From Holophagaceae bacterium (GTDB taxonomy: Bacteria > Acidobacteriota > Holophagae > Holophagales > Holophagaceae): a stretch of 63,984 nt of DNA. The position numbers and the translations under genes are program-made. The notes under the pieces are model-generated. The model was not told where the DNA came from. It saw only the letters and a program-made list of their open reading frames with translations, and did not search any database. Location of the stretch: contig JANXPB010000165.1 in NCBI GenBank assembly GCA_025357545.1, forward strand, positions 1 through 63,984, given 5' to 3'. Shown in pieces: positions 25,959 through 33,534 of this stretch; position 1 is the first letter of the stretch; the number at the start of each line of letters is the position of its first letter.

Positions 25959-26888
25959 TCAACCAGCATTCTCCATGGCCAGCTGCACCTGCCGTTCTTC
26001 CCGCTGGGTGGCCCAGAAGGCCCAGGCAGCGCCCAGTGCGCCCGTGGCCGCACCCACCGCTGCGAGAATCAGGATGCTGCGCCATGAAAAGAATCCCTCG
26101 CGGGCCAAGTTCACCAGAAATGGCGAGATGCCTCCCCAACCCCGGGAGACCGGCAACCAGGCGGCGAAAAGTCCCGCCAGAGCAAAGCCGCTGCCGGCAA
26201 GACCAAGCAGGGCACCTTCGAGGATGAGGGGCCTCCGGATGAAGGCCTCGGTTGCGCCCACCAGCCGCATGATGGAGATCTCATCATTCCGTGCCTGGAC
26301 TGTCATGCGGATCACATTCCCGGTGGCAAAACCTGCCGCCAGGAGCAGGAGGAGGCCCAGGGTGGAGAGAGCGTTGCGCACGACGCGGCCATTGCGCTGC
26401 AGGGCCTCCAGCCTTTCCTGGTCCACCACCACGTCCCCGGCGCCGGGAATCTCCTTCAGGCTCTCGCCCACGGCCAAGGCTTTCTTGGCGGACAGCAGTT
26501 CCCGTCGCAGGGTCAATTCCAGGCTCTCCGGCAGGGCCTCCTGGCCGAGGCTCTGGAGCATCAGGCCCGCTTCCCGGGTGGTGGCAAGGAAGCCCTTGGT
26601 GTTCTCCGCCGAGGAGATGCGGCGCACCGACAGAAATCGGGGGTCCCGCTTTAGGCGGGCCTCGGCCTCAACCAGATTGCCGCCCTCTGCGGCGTAGAGC
26701 GTGATCTTCGCCATGGACTCCAACCGGTTCACCCAAGCATCTAGGCCTTCGACCAGCAGCAATCCGCCACCTGCCAGCAGTAGACCGGAAGCCAGGGTGA
26801 GCACCGCCAACGCGTGCTGGCCCCGATGCCTCAGGATGTCGCGGAGCACATCCTTCAGCAGCAAGGCCAGCAGGCGCAGTTGGAGCAT
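25959..26888 (-). CDS. ftsX: FtsX-like permease protein
   Basis: A 309-residue protein with the FtsX topology: one N-terminal helix (LAVLTLASGLLLAGGGLLLV), a ~130-residue extracytoplasmic domain and three C-terminal helices. The short segment VQARNDEISIMRLVGATEAF is the conserved FtsX cytoplasmic coupling loop that contacts the ATPase FtsE. FtsEX controls cell-wall hydrolases at division. No ftsE is next to it. Instead it starts in TGATG overlap with a propeller-like lipoprotein gene, so the ATPase must come from elsewhere or the protein has another role. Confidence 0.88.
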   Translation of the reverse strand: MLQLRLLALLLKDVLRDILRHRGQHALAVLTLASGLLLAGGGLLLVEGLDAWVNRLESMAKITLYAAEGGNLVEAEARLKRDPRFLSVRRISSAENTKGFLATTREAGLMLQSLGQEALPESLELTLRRELLSAKKALAVGESLKEIPGAGDVVVDQERLEALQRNGRVVRNALSTLGLLLLLAAGFATGNVIRMTVQARNDEISIMRLVGATEAFIRRPLILEGALLGLAGSGFALAGLFAAWLPVSRGWGGISPFLVNLAREGFFSWRSILILAAVGAATGALGAAWAFWATQREERQVQLAMENAG

Positions 26889-28000
26889 CAGTTGTTTCCG
26901 TCGAAGGCGATCCCCTTGAAGGTCGAATTCGAGAAGGTCTTGACCTTCGGGACGCCCGTGACGTCCCGGGGAAGTTTCCAGATATGGATCTTGCCGCTGG
27001 CGGTCTCACTGTTGGAAGACAAAGCCGCCAGCCACTCCTTGTTGCCCGGATGGGCCAAGACCCGGAGGTCTTGTTGGGCGGAGAACGTTCCGAGCGTAAA
27101 ATCCGCACCTTGGTTGAAACCGCCACCATTGAACTTGCCGACGGAAAAGGCCAGGACCGGATTGGCGCTGGAGCCCGCATCACTATCATGTCGGGCCACG
27201 AACAGCAGGTTGTTGCCCGTATCCAACGCCAGGGATCCGTACTTGCCGAGCAGGGTCGAAGCACCCACGAGCACCGAAGCATCCGACGAGAATCCGCTGG
27301 TTCCACCCTTGCGCAGGCGGGGGCCGCTGAGCTTGTCGGGGCCGATGTCATTGCCGGATTCGAAATAGCCGTACAGTTGGCCGCTCAGCCCGGCAGCCAC
27401 GCCCGTGCAGGCCTTGTCACCCGTCACTTTGACCGTGTTGCTGGCGGCCACGGTGCTGTCCGCCGCTTGGCTACCGGCGTTGGCCACGACCCAGATGCGG
27501 GTTTCGCTGTCGTTGCGTTCACAAACGTAGAGGGTGCCGGTGCCGAGATCCACCGCCGCCTGCCCGAACTTGCCGCCGGAAAGGCGCTCGCTGCTGGAAG
27601 CGCCCAGCGTGAAGCTCACCGGCGCATCGGAGCCTGTGGTGGGAAGGGTTCCAGTCGCATTGCGGACATTGTTCACCCGCACCACGTCGCCGGTGGTCTC
27701 GTTCACCAGGTATAGTCGGTTGCCCGTGGCGTCAAGGCAGAGGCCGCCCCAGGCGAGGGTCTGGATATGGTTGTTGAAAGCGTTGCTAGCGAGAGATTTA
27801 AGGACGGTGGGACTATCGCTGGCAAAAAACGAATTGGCATCCCACTCCAGGACCTGGCTGGTGGTGGAGTCGTAGGCATAGAGCACGGTCCCGCCGGTGC
27901 TGCCGCCCCCAGCGGCGTCCACACAACCCAGACCCAAAAGAACCAGCAGTGCATTGACCAGCAGAGCCCCGCCGAGGCTCCTGTATCTTCGTTGACCCAT
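26888..28000 (-). CDS. Lipoprotein, propeller-like, hypothetical
   Basis: A 370-residue exported protein. The lipobox is LLGLGC (Cys at residue 26), followed by a Gly/Ser linker. The rest shows repeated blocks of the kind DATGNRLYLVNETTG, DLGTGTLYVCERNDS and DTGNNLLFVARHDSD. Spaced at roughly 60-80 residues, these suggest a beta-propeller (NHL/SMP-30-like). No enzyme motif is seen. An AAGGGA lies upstream of the ATG, and the stop overlaps the ftsX start. The shared transcript with DUF4388 and ftsX suggests an envelope role, which is inference. Confidence 0.72.
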   Translation of the reverse strand: MGQRRYRSLGGALLVNALLVLLGLGCVDAAGGGSTGGTVLYAYDSTTSQVLEWDANSFFASDSPTVLKSLASNAFNNHIQTLAWGGLCLDATGNRLYLVNETTGDVVRVNNVRNATGTLPTTGSDAPVSFTLGASSSERLSGGKFGQAAVDLGTGTLYVCERNDSETRIWVVANAGSQAADSTVAASNTVKVTGDKACTGVAAGLSGQLYGYFESGNDIGPDKLSGPRLRKGGTSGFSSDASVLVGASTLLGKYGSLALDTGNNLLFVARHDSDAGSSANPVLAFSVGKFNGGGFNQGADFTLGTFSAQQDLRVLAHPGNKEWLAALSSNSETASGKIHIWKLPRDVTGVPKVKTFSNSTFKGIAFDGNN

Positions 28001-28012
28001 GGGGATTCCCTT

Positions 28013-29065
28013 CTACTTGCTCGCGAAGAGCGCCTTCAGTTGTGCATTGAGGGTCTTCACAAGTTCCGCGTCGGCGCCCGCATCCACCGCCGACCGCGAA
28101 ATACCCAAGGCCATCTCCTTGACGGCATCAGGTCCGCCCCCGCCCAACAGGGCTTGGGTGGCCTTGGCCTGGAGTCGGTTCACCATTTCGTGGTGTTCCG
28201 CGGGCAGCACCTGCTTGGCCGTGATGGAAATTCGCTGCGTGAAGGCAGTGTACTTGGCCATCTTCACCGGGTCTGACATGAAAGCCGCAGCCGACGAGGC
28301 AGCCATGGGACGCTGGGGGATCGGGGCGGCCTGAGCAGCCGGCACGGTGACGGGAATCCCTCCGGCGCCTCCCGGCTGGGCAAGAGACGAGGGAAAGCCC
28401 CCGGATTCGTCAGCCAACGGAAAGCCCTGGGGGGCTTCAGTCCTCGTAGCTTCAACTAGCACGGGGACCGCCTGGGTGGCCTCCGACGGGGGAGCTTCGA
28501 TGGCCGGCCGCTTGCCGGATCGCACACCCCGCAGCGTGATCTGCCCGCCCATGGCCAGCCCGTACAGGTCCTTAGCGACGTTCAGCACGGGCTTCTGCAT
28601 GACTTCGGCCAACTCGGCGACGGAGTACCAGCCAGTGACGATGAGGAGCAGTTTGGCCTCTCTTGGATTCACGCCCGTGGGCACCTCGCCGGGCAGGAGG
28701 GTGGAGACCGGATAGAGGTCCAGCGAGGTGATCTTCTGGCTGATGACCCGCCACTCGTCCATGCGGCGTCCCATCTCCATCAGGATGGAGGCGTTGGGCT
28801 TTGTGATGGTGGGCACAACATTTTGGTCGCCCTCCTCGAAGCTGTAGGTGCCATCGAGCCAGAGCGCCACTTCGTAGAATGCATCCAGGCCCTCGGCGGA
28901 GCTGCTCACCGCATGGACGATGCGCCCGTCCTTCAGGTAGATCTTGGCGCGGCGTGGATCGTCCACCACATTGAAGCAGCCGGTCTTCCCGCCCTGACTC
29001 ACCAGTTGGATGATGTCGGGCAGTGGCGCTTCGCGCATGGACCCTTGGATGAGACCCTGGGACAT
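28013..29065 (-). CDS. DUF4388 (PatA-like N-terminal) domain protein
   Basis: A 350-residue protein. The N-terminal ~100 residues form a DUF4388 domain (LPDIIQLVSQGGKTGCFNV, RAKIYLKDGRIVHAVSS), a module found in signalling and gliding-motility proteins of Myxococcota and Acidobacteriota. A central winged-helix-like region follows (GVNPREAKLLLIVTGWYSVA). A Pro/Ala linker (~200-255) and a helical C-terminal domain of unknown type complete it. It is the first gene of the run that continues into the lipoprotein and ftsX genes. GAGAGGA precedes the ATG by about eight bases. No enzyme activity can be assigned. Confidence 0.8.
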   Translation of the reverse strand: MSQGLIQGSMREAPLPDIIQLVSQGGKTGCFNVVDDPRRAKIYLKDGRIVHAVSSSAEGLDAFYEVALWLDGTYSFEEGDQNVVPTITKPNASILMEMGRRMDEWRVISQKITSLDLYPVSTLLPGEVPTGVNPREAKLLLIVTGWYSVAELAEVMQKPVLNVAKDLYGLAMGGQITLRGVRSGKRPAIEAPPSEATQAVPVLVEATRTEAPQGFPLADESGGFPSSLAQPGGAGGIPVTVPAAQAAPIPQRPMAASSAAAFMSDPVKMAKYTAFTQRISITAKQVLPAEHHEMVNRLQAKATQALLGGGGPDAVKEMALGISRSAVDAGADAELVKTLNAQLKALFASK

Positions 29066-29171
29066 GGAAGGATTCCTCTCAATATCTAACGGTCGCAGTG
29101 TTCTAGAATCCTAGCATGAGCCTACCCCGGAAACCGTCCTTCCCGAGATCCTGCCACCGGCCGGAACCGGG

Positions 29172-30254
29172 GTGCCCGTGAGCAGCCCATTTGCCGCCAT
29201 AGAGGACGCCATAGCCGCCATCCGCAAGGGCCTGATGGTCGTGGTGGTGGATGACGAGGACCGGGAAAACGAGGGCGACCTGACCTTGGCTGCCGCCCAC
29301 GTCACCCCCGAAGCCATCGCCTTCATGGCCACCCATGGGCGCGGGCTCATCTGCGCTGCGCTGGAAGGCGAGACCCTGGACCACCTGCAAATTCCCCTGA
29401 TGGTGCGCGACAACACCAGCCCCTTCGAAACGGCCTTCTGCGTTTCCGTCGAGGCCCGGCACGGGACCAGTACGGGCATCAGCGCCCAGGACCGCTCCCG
29501 GACCATCCGGGCCCTCATCGCGCCCGACGCCAAACCAGCGGATTTCGTGAAGCCCGGCCATGTGTTTCCGCTGCGGGCCCGGAGCGGCGGCGTCCTGACC
29601 CGGACCGGCCAGACGGAAGCTTCCGTGGACTTGGCCCGTATGGCCGGTCTGCACCCCAGCGGCGTCATCTGCGAGATCATGCTGGACGACGGCACCATGG
29701 CCCGGGTGCCGGATCTGGTCCCCTATTGCGAGAAACACGGCTTGCTGATGGTGACGGTGGCGGACCTGGTGGCCTACCGCCTGCGCATCGATCCGATCGT
29801 CAAGGAACTGGAATGCCGCGAGGCCGCCACCGCCTGGGGGACGCTGAGAGTCCATCGCTTTGCCAGCCTGCTGGACGGAGGCACCCACCTGGCCTTCGCC
29901 ATGGGGGATCTGGCGGGTCCTCCGCCTCTGGTTCGGGTCCATCTCGAAACCCTTCCTGAAGACCTTCAAGGCTTCGGGGCCGGGGGCTCCTGCGCTTTCC
30001 TGGCCGCCATGAAGGCCATCCAGCGGGAAGGTCGCGGGGTCCTGGTGTACCTCCGCCGCCACGCCTCCACCCAAGGTGTCCACGGTGAATCCCTGCCCAT
30101 CGGCCCGAGCGATCGGGATGTGGGCGTGGGTGCCCAGATCCTGCGTCAGCTGGGCATCCGCGAAATGCGGCTCCTCAGCCGCTCCGAAACCAAGTACATT
30201 GGCCTGCGGGGCTTCGGCCTCGATGTCGCTTCCACCGTGCCCTTGTACCCATGA
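29172..30254 (+). CDS. ribB: 3,4-dihydroxy-2-butanone-4-phosphate synthase with degenerate GTP cyclohydrolase II half
   Basis: A 360-residue RibBA-shaped protein. Residues 1-~200 are a complete RibB: VVDDEDRENEGDL, the catalytic-loop acid residues, RHGTSTGISAQDRS, KPGHVFPLRA and EASVDLARMAGL. The C-terminal ~150 residues align with GTP cyclohydrolase II but lack the zinc Cys triplet (the SLRCDCG region reads as GFGAGGSCAFL). They also lack the QEGRxIGL loop. RibB activity is expected for riboflavin synthesis; RibA activity is not. The start is GTG at 29172 or 29178, neither with a good ribosome site. A cNMP-binding gene follows. Confidence 0.9.
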   Translation: MPVSSPFAAIEDAIAAIRKGLMVVVVDDEDRENEGDLTLAAAHVTPEAIAFMATHGRGLICAALEGETLDHLQIPLMVRDNTSPFETAFCVSVEARHGTSTGISAQDRSRTIRALIAPDAKPADFVKPGHVFPLRARSGGVLTRTGQTEASVDLARMAGLHPSGVICEIMLDDGTMARVPDLVPYCEKHGLLMVTVADLVAYRLRIDPIVKELECREAATAWGTLRVHRFASLLDGGTHLAFAMGDLAGPPPLVRVHLETLPEDLQGFGAGGSCAFLAAMKAIQREGRGVLVYLRRHASTQGVHGESLPIGPSDRDVGVGAQILRQLGIREMRLLSRSETKYIGLRGFGLDVASTVPLYP

Positions 30255-30267
30255 GCCTGGCGCCCCC

Positions 30268-30765
30268 GTGATCAATACCGCCTTTTTAACCCAGTCCCCC
30301 TTGTTCAGGAACCTGGATGAGACTGAGCGCGCCCAGATCCTCATCATCGGGCAGGTGAAATCATATAAAGGCAATGATTTCATCTTTCGAGAAGGGGACC
30401 CTGGAGATGGACTCTACATAGTGGTCAAGGGCTCCGTGCGCATTTCCAAGCACAGCCACACGGGTGAAGAGGCCCTTACGGTCCTCGAACCACATTCCTT
30501 CTTCGGTGAAATGGCCCTCATCGATTTTTCCGCCCGGGCGGCCGATGCCATCGCCCATGAAGGCACCGAGCTCTTCTTCATCCCCCTGAAAGACCTGAGG
30601 AACCTGATCGAATCCCACCACCATCTGGCCCTCAAGGTTTTGTTCGCCCTGTGCGAGGTCCTTGCCCAGCGGCTCCGGGAAACCAACGAACGCTACATGA
30701 GCATCTTCACCATCGCCCAGTGGGGCGGTTCGCCGCCCCCCGACGGATTGTCACCAGTTCCCTGA
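30268..30765 (+). CDS. Single-domain cyclic nucleotide-binding protein
   Basis: A 165-residue protein made of one cNMP-binding beta-roll (FIFREGDPGDGLYIVVKGSV, FFGEMALIDFSARAADAIA) with flanking helices. The phosphate-binding cassette is recognisable (FGEMALIDFSARAADAI, with the FGE and Arg-Ala core). There is no helix-turn-helix, so it is not a CRP-type transcription factor. It may be a stand-alone regulatory subunit or may respond by protein contact. The start is GTG at 30268, 13 bases after the ribB stop. Confidence 0.8.
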   Translation: MINTAFLTQSPLFRNLDETERAQILIIGQVKSYKGNDFIFREGDPGDGLYIVVKGSVRISKHSHTGEEALTVLEPHSFFGEMALIDFSARAADAIAHEGTELFFIPLKDLRNLIESHHHLALKVLFALCEVLAQRLRETNERYMSIFTIAQWGGSPPPDGLSPVP

Positions 30766-30809
30766 AACGGGCAGCCAGGCGGTCCATCATCAACCCTACA
30801 AGGAGTTCC

Positions 30810-31130
30810 ATGTCCGATCTCGTCAGTCATATCACCGATTTGCAATTCGCTGAAACCGTCAAGGAGGGTGTCACCTTGGTGGATTTCTGGGCCCCTTGGT
30901 GCGGGCCTTGCAAAATGATCGCGCCCATCCTGGACGAGCTGGCCGGAGAGATGCAAGGCAAGGCGCGTTTCGTAAAAATGAACGTCGACGAGAACCCCGA
31001 GGTGGCGGGCCAGTACGGCATCATGTCGATCCCGACCTTGATCCTGTTCAAGAACGGGAAGGCCGAAGGCAAGATCGTTGGCGGCCAGCCCAAGCCGCAG
31101 ATCAAGGCCTTCATCGAGGGCGCGCTTTAG
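30810..31130 (+). CDS. trxA: Thioredoxin
   Basis: A 106-residue classical thioredoxin. The active site is FWAPWCGPCKMIAP, followed by the cis-Pro motif SIPTLILFKNG and GGQPK. AAGGAG lies about six bases before the ATG. A strong hairpin terminator follows the stop. It reduces disulfides in cytoplasmic proteins; the partner thioredoxin reductase is not in the window. Confidence 0.97.
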   Translation: MSDLVSHITDLQFAETVKEGVTLVDFWAPWCGPCKMIAPILDELAGEMQGKARFVKMNVDENPEVAGQYGIMSIPTLILFKNGKAEGKIVGGQPKPQIKAFIEGAL

Positions 31131-31140
31131 CCGCTCCGCC

Positions 31141-31181
31141 CCCAATGAAAAGGCCCCGCCATGCGGGGCCTTTTCATTGGG
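31141..31181. terminator. Bidirectional intrinsic terminator
   Basis: A perfect 19-bp stem (31141-31159 with 31163-31181) has a three-base CAT loop. AAAA and TTTT runs sit symmetrically in the arms, so it can serve trxA on the plus strand and the convergent receiver-HATPase gene on the minus strand. Confidence 0.9.
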
Positions 31182-31200
31182 GTCCTGGGTGGGACTCCCT

Positions 31201-32115
31201 TCAACTGGTCTTTTTCTTGAGCACTAGTTGGATCTGGTTGCCCATCCCGTTGAAGGTGACCTCGTCGATGACCATCTGGATCATCGCCAAGCCGCGGCCG
31301 GTCATGCGGTTCAGGGAGTCCTCGGGGGCGTAGACCACCCGGGAGGTGTCGAAGCCGGGGCCCTGGTCGGTGATCGTCACCTGGAAGCTCGCGGGGGTGG
31401 ATTCCATGAACACATCCACGGTTCGGGCCGCGTACTGTTCGTCGGCCAGCCGCTGCTGGCGGAGGGCCGTGTAGGGATCGGTGTCGCTGAACAGGTCTCC
31501 CTTCATGGAGGAATCCAGCTCCAGATTGCCGTGTTCCAGCGCATTCACCAGCGCCTCGTGGAAGGCCATGGAGATGACATCCACGTTGGAGGGCGAGGCG
31601 AACCCCATGGGCACCAGCCGGTCGGTGAGGTGGCGCACCATGCTGCCGATATCCAACTCATCGCAGCGGAAGCAGAAATGCCGCGTCTCGGATACCAGCC
31701 CCTTGAGCCCGTCCTGGGCCAGGCGGAACTCCCGGTGCATCTCCACCAGGCGGAAGACGCTCTTCACGAGCTCTTTCAAAGCCAGGGGTTTCTGGAAAAG
31801 ATTGGCGGCTCCCATGCGCATGGCCCGCACCGCGTATTCCAGCGAAGCCTGGCCGGTCATGAGCACTACCGGCATGCTGGCCTGGATGTCCTTCACGCGG
31901 GTGATCACATCGAAGCCATCCATCCCGTCCATGTTGATATCGGAGATGACCATGTCGATGGGCGGCGAATCCCGGTCCTCAAGCAGGGCCAGGGCTGGGC
32001 TTCCTTCCGAGAAGGCATGCACCTTGATGCCGAAGTGGCTCAATGCGTCGGACACCATCCCCAGCACAGCCGGATCATCATCGACCAACAGGACGTGGGG
32101 TGACTGCTCGTTCAT
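31201..32115 (-). CDS. Response-regulator receiver fused to RsbW-like HATPase
   Basis: A 304-residue protein. Residues ~5-120 form a receiver domain (VLLVDDDPAVLG, phospho-acceptor Asp in VISDINMDGMDG, MTGQAS, FQKPLAL). Residues ~165-304 form a GHKL ATPase of the anti-sigma/RsbW type: N-box HEALVNALEHGNLEL, DQGPGFD and GRGLAMIQMVIDEV. There is no His-phosphotransfer (HisKA) motif, so this is a signalled Ser kinase/anti-sigma-like module. Such proteins are usually opposed by PP2C phosphatases; a membrane PP2C lies at 19.7 kb. No STAS or sigma partner is adjacent. Confidence 0.88.
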   Translation of the reverse strand: MNEQSPHVLLVDDDPAVLGMVSDALSHFGIKVHAFSEGSPALALLEDRDSPPIDMVISDINMDGMDGFDVITRVKDIQASMPVVLMTGQASLEYAVRAMRMGAANLFQKPLALKELVKSVFRLVEMHREFRLAQDGLKGLVSETRHFCFRCDELDIGSMVRHLTDRLVPMGFASPSNVDVISMAFHEALVNALEHGNLELDSSMKGDLFSDTDPYTALRQQRLADEQYAARTVDVFMESTPASFQVTITDQGPGFDTSRVVYAPEDSLNRMTGRGLAMIQMVIDEVTFNGMGNQIQLVLKKKTS

Positions 32116-32141
32116 CGGCGTGGGGCTCCGCTGGGGGATCA

Positions 32142-32260
32142 GCTAGGTTAAGCCGTTGGTCTTAAATAATCCATACATCGGGATGGTGCGAACGGCATTA
32201 GGCGCCGTTAAGGAACCACCAGAGACACACTGGTGATTCTTTAACGGCTCCTAACCTAGC
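32142..32260. repeat. Nested inverted-repeat element, MITE-like
   Basis: Outer arms GCTAGGTTA (32142-32150) and TAACCTAGC (32252-32260) are perfect. They extend imperfectly over GCCGTT/AACGGC into ~16-bp terminal repeats. Inside, GCCGTTAAGGAACCACCAG (32204-32222) pairs with 32230-32248 over 19 bp with two mismatches or wobbles. The outer right arm contains the waaA stop codon. The size, palindromic ends and location between two co-directional genes fit a small non-autonomous element or a complex terminator for waaA. No T-run follows on the minus strand. Confidence 0.55.
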
Positions 32261-33528
32261 CTCGGCAGGAAAGGCTGGATCAAACGCCAAGAATTTTCCA
32301 GCGCCCCCCCGATCCCCGGCGGCAAGGCGGCATGTCCTTGCCAACCGGGTCCGCGCTTGGGCGTGGTCCGCAACAGGTCCATGAGCCGGTCACCCAGCCC
32401 GGAGGCCTCGACCACCGCCACCAGCCCGGCCTCTCGCAATGGGCCCACGATGTCCTCGAAATTCCGATACCCCGGACCGATAAGCGTGGGAAGGACCCAG
32501 CCAACGGGCTCGAGCGGATTGTGCCCACCTTGGCCCAGCCAGCCCCCTCCCACCAGCGCAAGGGTGCCTTCCCCATAGACTGCTGGGAGTTCCCCGAGGG
32601 TATCCAGGAGCAGGACCTGGCAATCCGCCCAGGTCTCCGGGGTCTCTGGCCACGCCTGCGAGGCGCGTCGGAACAGCAATCCACTCCGCGTCAGCCATTC
32701 AGCTACCTCCTCGAAGCGCCTGGGCTGGCGGGGAGCGAGGATCAGCCGCAACGAAGGGTAGTCCTGACGCACCGTGCTCCAGACAGCAAGGATGTGCGCC
32801 TCTTCGCCCTCCAGGGTGCTGCCCGCGACCAGGATGGGATCCTGGCGCCAAGCAAGGCGGAGGAGCTTCCAGGGCTCCCCAAGGGGCGCCGGCAGGGCGA
32901 GATCCCCCTTCAGATTTCCGCCCAGGGACACCACCGGCGCACCGAGGCGGCGGAAGGCCTTCGCCGATTGAGGATCCCGGGCCGCCACCAGACTGAGCCG
33001 CTGCGCAGCCCGCCGGAGCCAGGGAGCTCCCCAGCCCTGACTTTTCTCCGTTAAGCGCCCGTTCACAATCAGGCGCGGAACGGCGCGGGCTTCCAGTTGC
33101 CTTAGCAGGTTGGGCCACAGCTCTGTCTCCAGAGCGATGAAAACTCCTGGCGGGTGGTTCAGGAAAGGGCGCAGGCCCGTGGGGTCATCCAAAGGAAAGG
33201 CGCCCCCGCTGAGCAGGCCCCGGCCCCGGTCCCAGGCAGGCCTCCGGGCGCGCAGAAGGGCGAGTCCTGCAGGCGTGCCGGTGGTGATGTGGACGTGGTG
33301 GCCCGTGTCCAGAAGCCGACCCGCCAAGCCCTCGGAGAGCAGCAATTCACCTACGCTCACGGCGTGCAGCCAAATCCACCCGGGGCTCAGGTCGGCTGGG
33401 GGCCGGGCCGCCAACCGCAGGCGCCATGCTTCGGGCAGCCCGCGCGACGACGCCCACGCCCACGCACGCACCACCCCGCCCACAAGGCAGACCAGCGCGA
33501 GATAGATGAAGTCAGTTGGATGCATCAT
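32251..33528 (-). CDS. waaA: 3-deoxy-D-manno-octulosonic-acid (Kdo) transferase
   Basis: A 425-residue inner-membrane glycosyltransferase that adds Kdo to lipid IVA in LPS core synthesis. An N-terminal helix anchors it (FIYLALVCLVGGVVRAW). The conserved IWLHAVSVGELLLSEGLA carries the catalytic-type Glu, followed by TTGTPAGLALL and ALETELWPNLL. The C-terminal GT-B half has VAGSTLEGEE, GLGDRL-type sequence and GGGWLGQGGHNPLEP. It starts at ATG 33528 (ATGATG), only six bases from the divergent GTPase ATG, with no clear ribosome site. It ends inside an inverted repeat. Confidence 0.93.
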   Translation of the reverse strand: MMHPTDFIYLALVCLVGGVVRAWAWASSRGLPEAWRLRLAARPPADLSPGWIWLHAVSVGELLLSEGLAGRLLDTGHHVHITTGTPAGLALLRARRPAWDRGRGLLSGGAFPLDDPTGLRPFLNHPPGVFIALETELWPNLLRQLEARAVPRLIVNGRLTEKSQGWGAPWLRRAAQRLSLVAARDPQSAKAFRRLGAPVVSLGGNLKGDLALPAPLGEPWKLLRLAWRQDPILVAGSTLEGEEAHILAVWSTVRQDYPSLRLILAPRQPRRFEEVAEWLTRSGLLFRRASQAWPETPETWADCQVLLLDTLGELPAVYGEGTLALVGGGWLGQGGHNPLEPVGWVLPTLIGPGYRNFEDIVGPLREAGLVAVVEASGLGDRLMDLLRTTPKRGPGWQGHAALPPGIGGALENSWRLIQPFLPRLG

Positions 33529-33534
33529 AGGGAC

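Noticed and set aside
23945-26227. 760-codon open frame antisense to maeB
   Set aside because: It is a mirror of the malic enzyme gene caused by high GC at codon position three. The product is His/Gly/Arg-rich with no domain, while the minus-strand MaeB is unmistakable.
29066-29171. FMN riboswitch before ribB
   Set aside because: The 106-base gap is too short and lacks the conserved FMN-element core; no multi-stem structure is seen.
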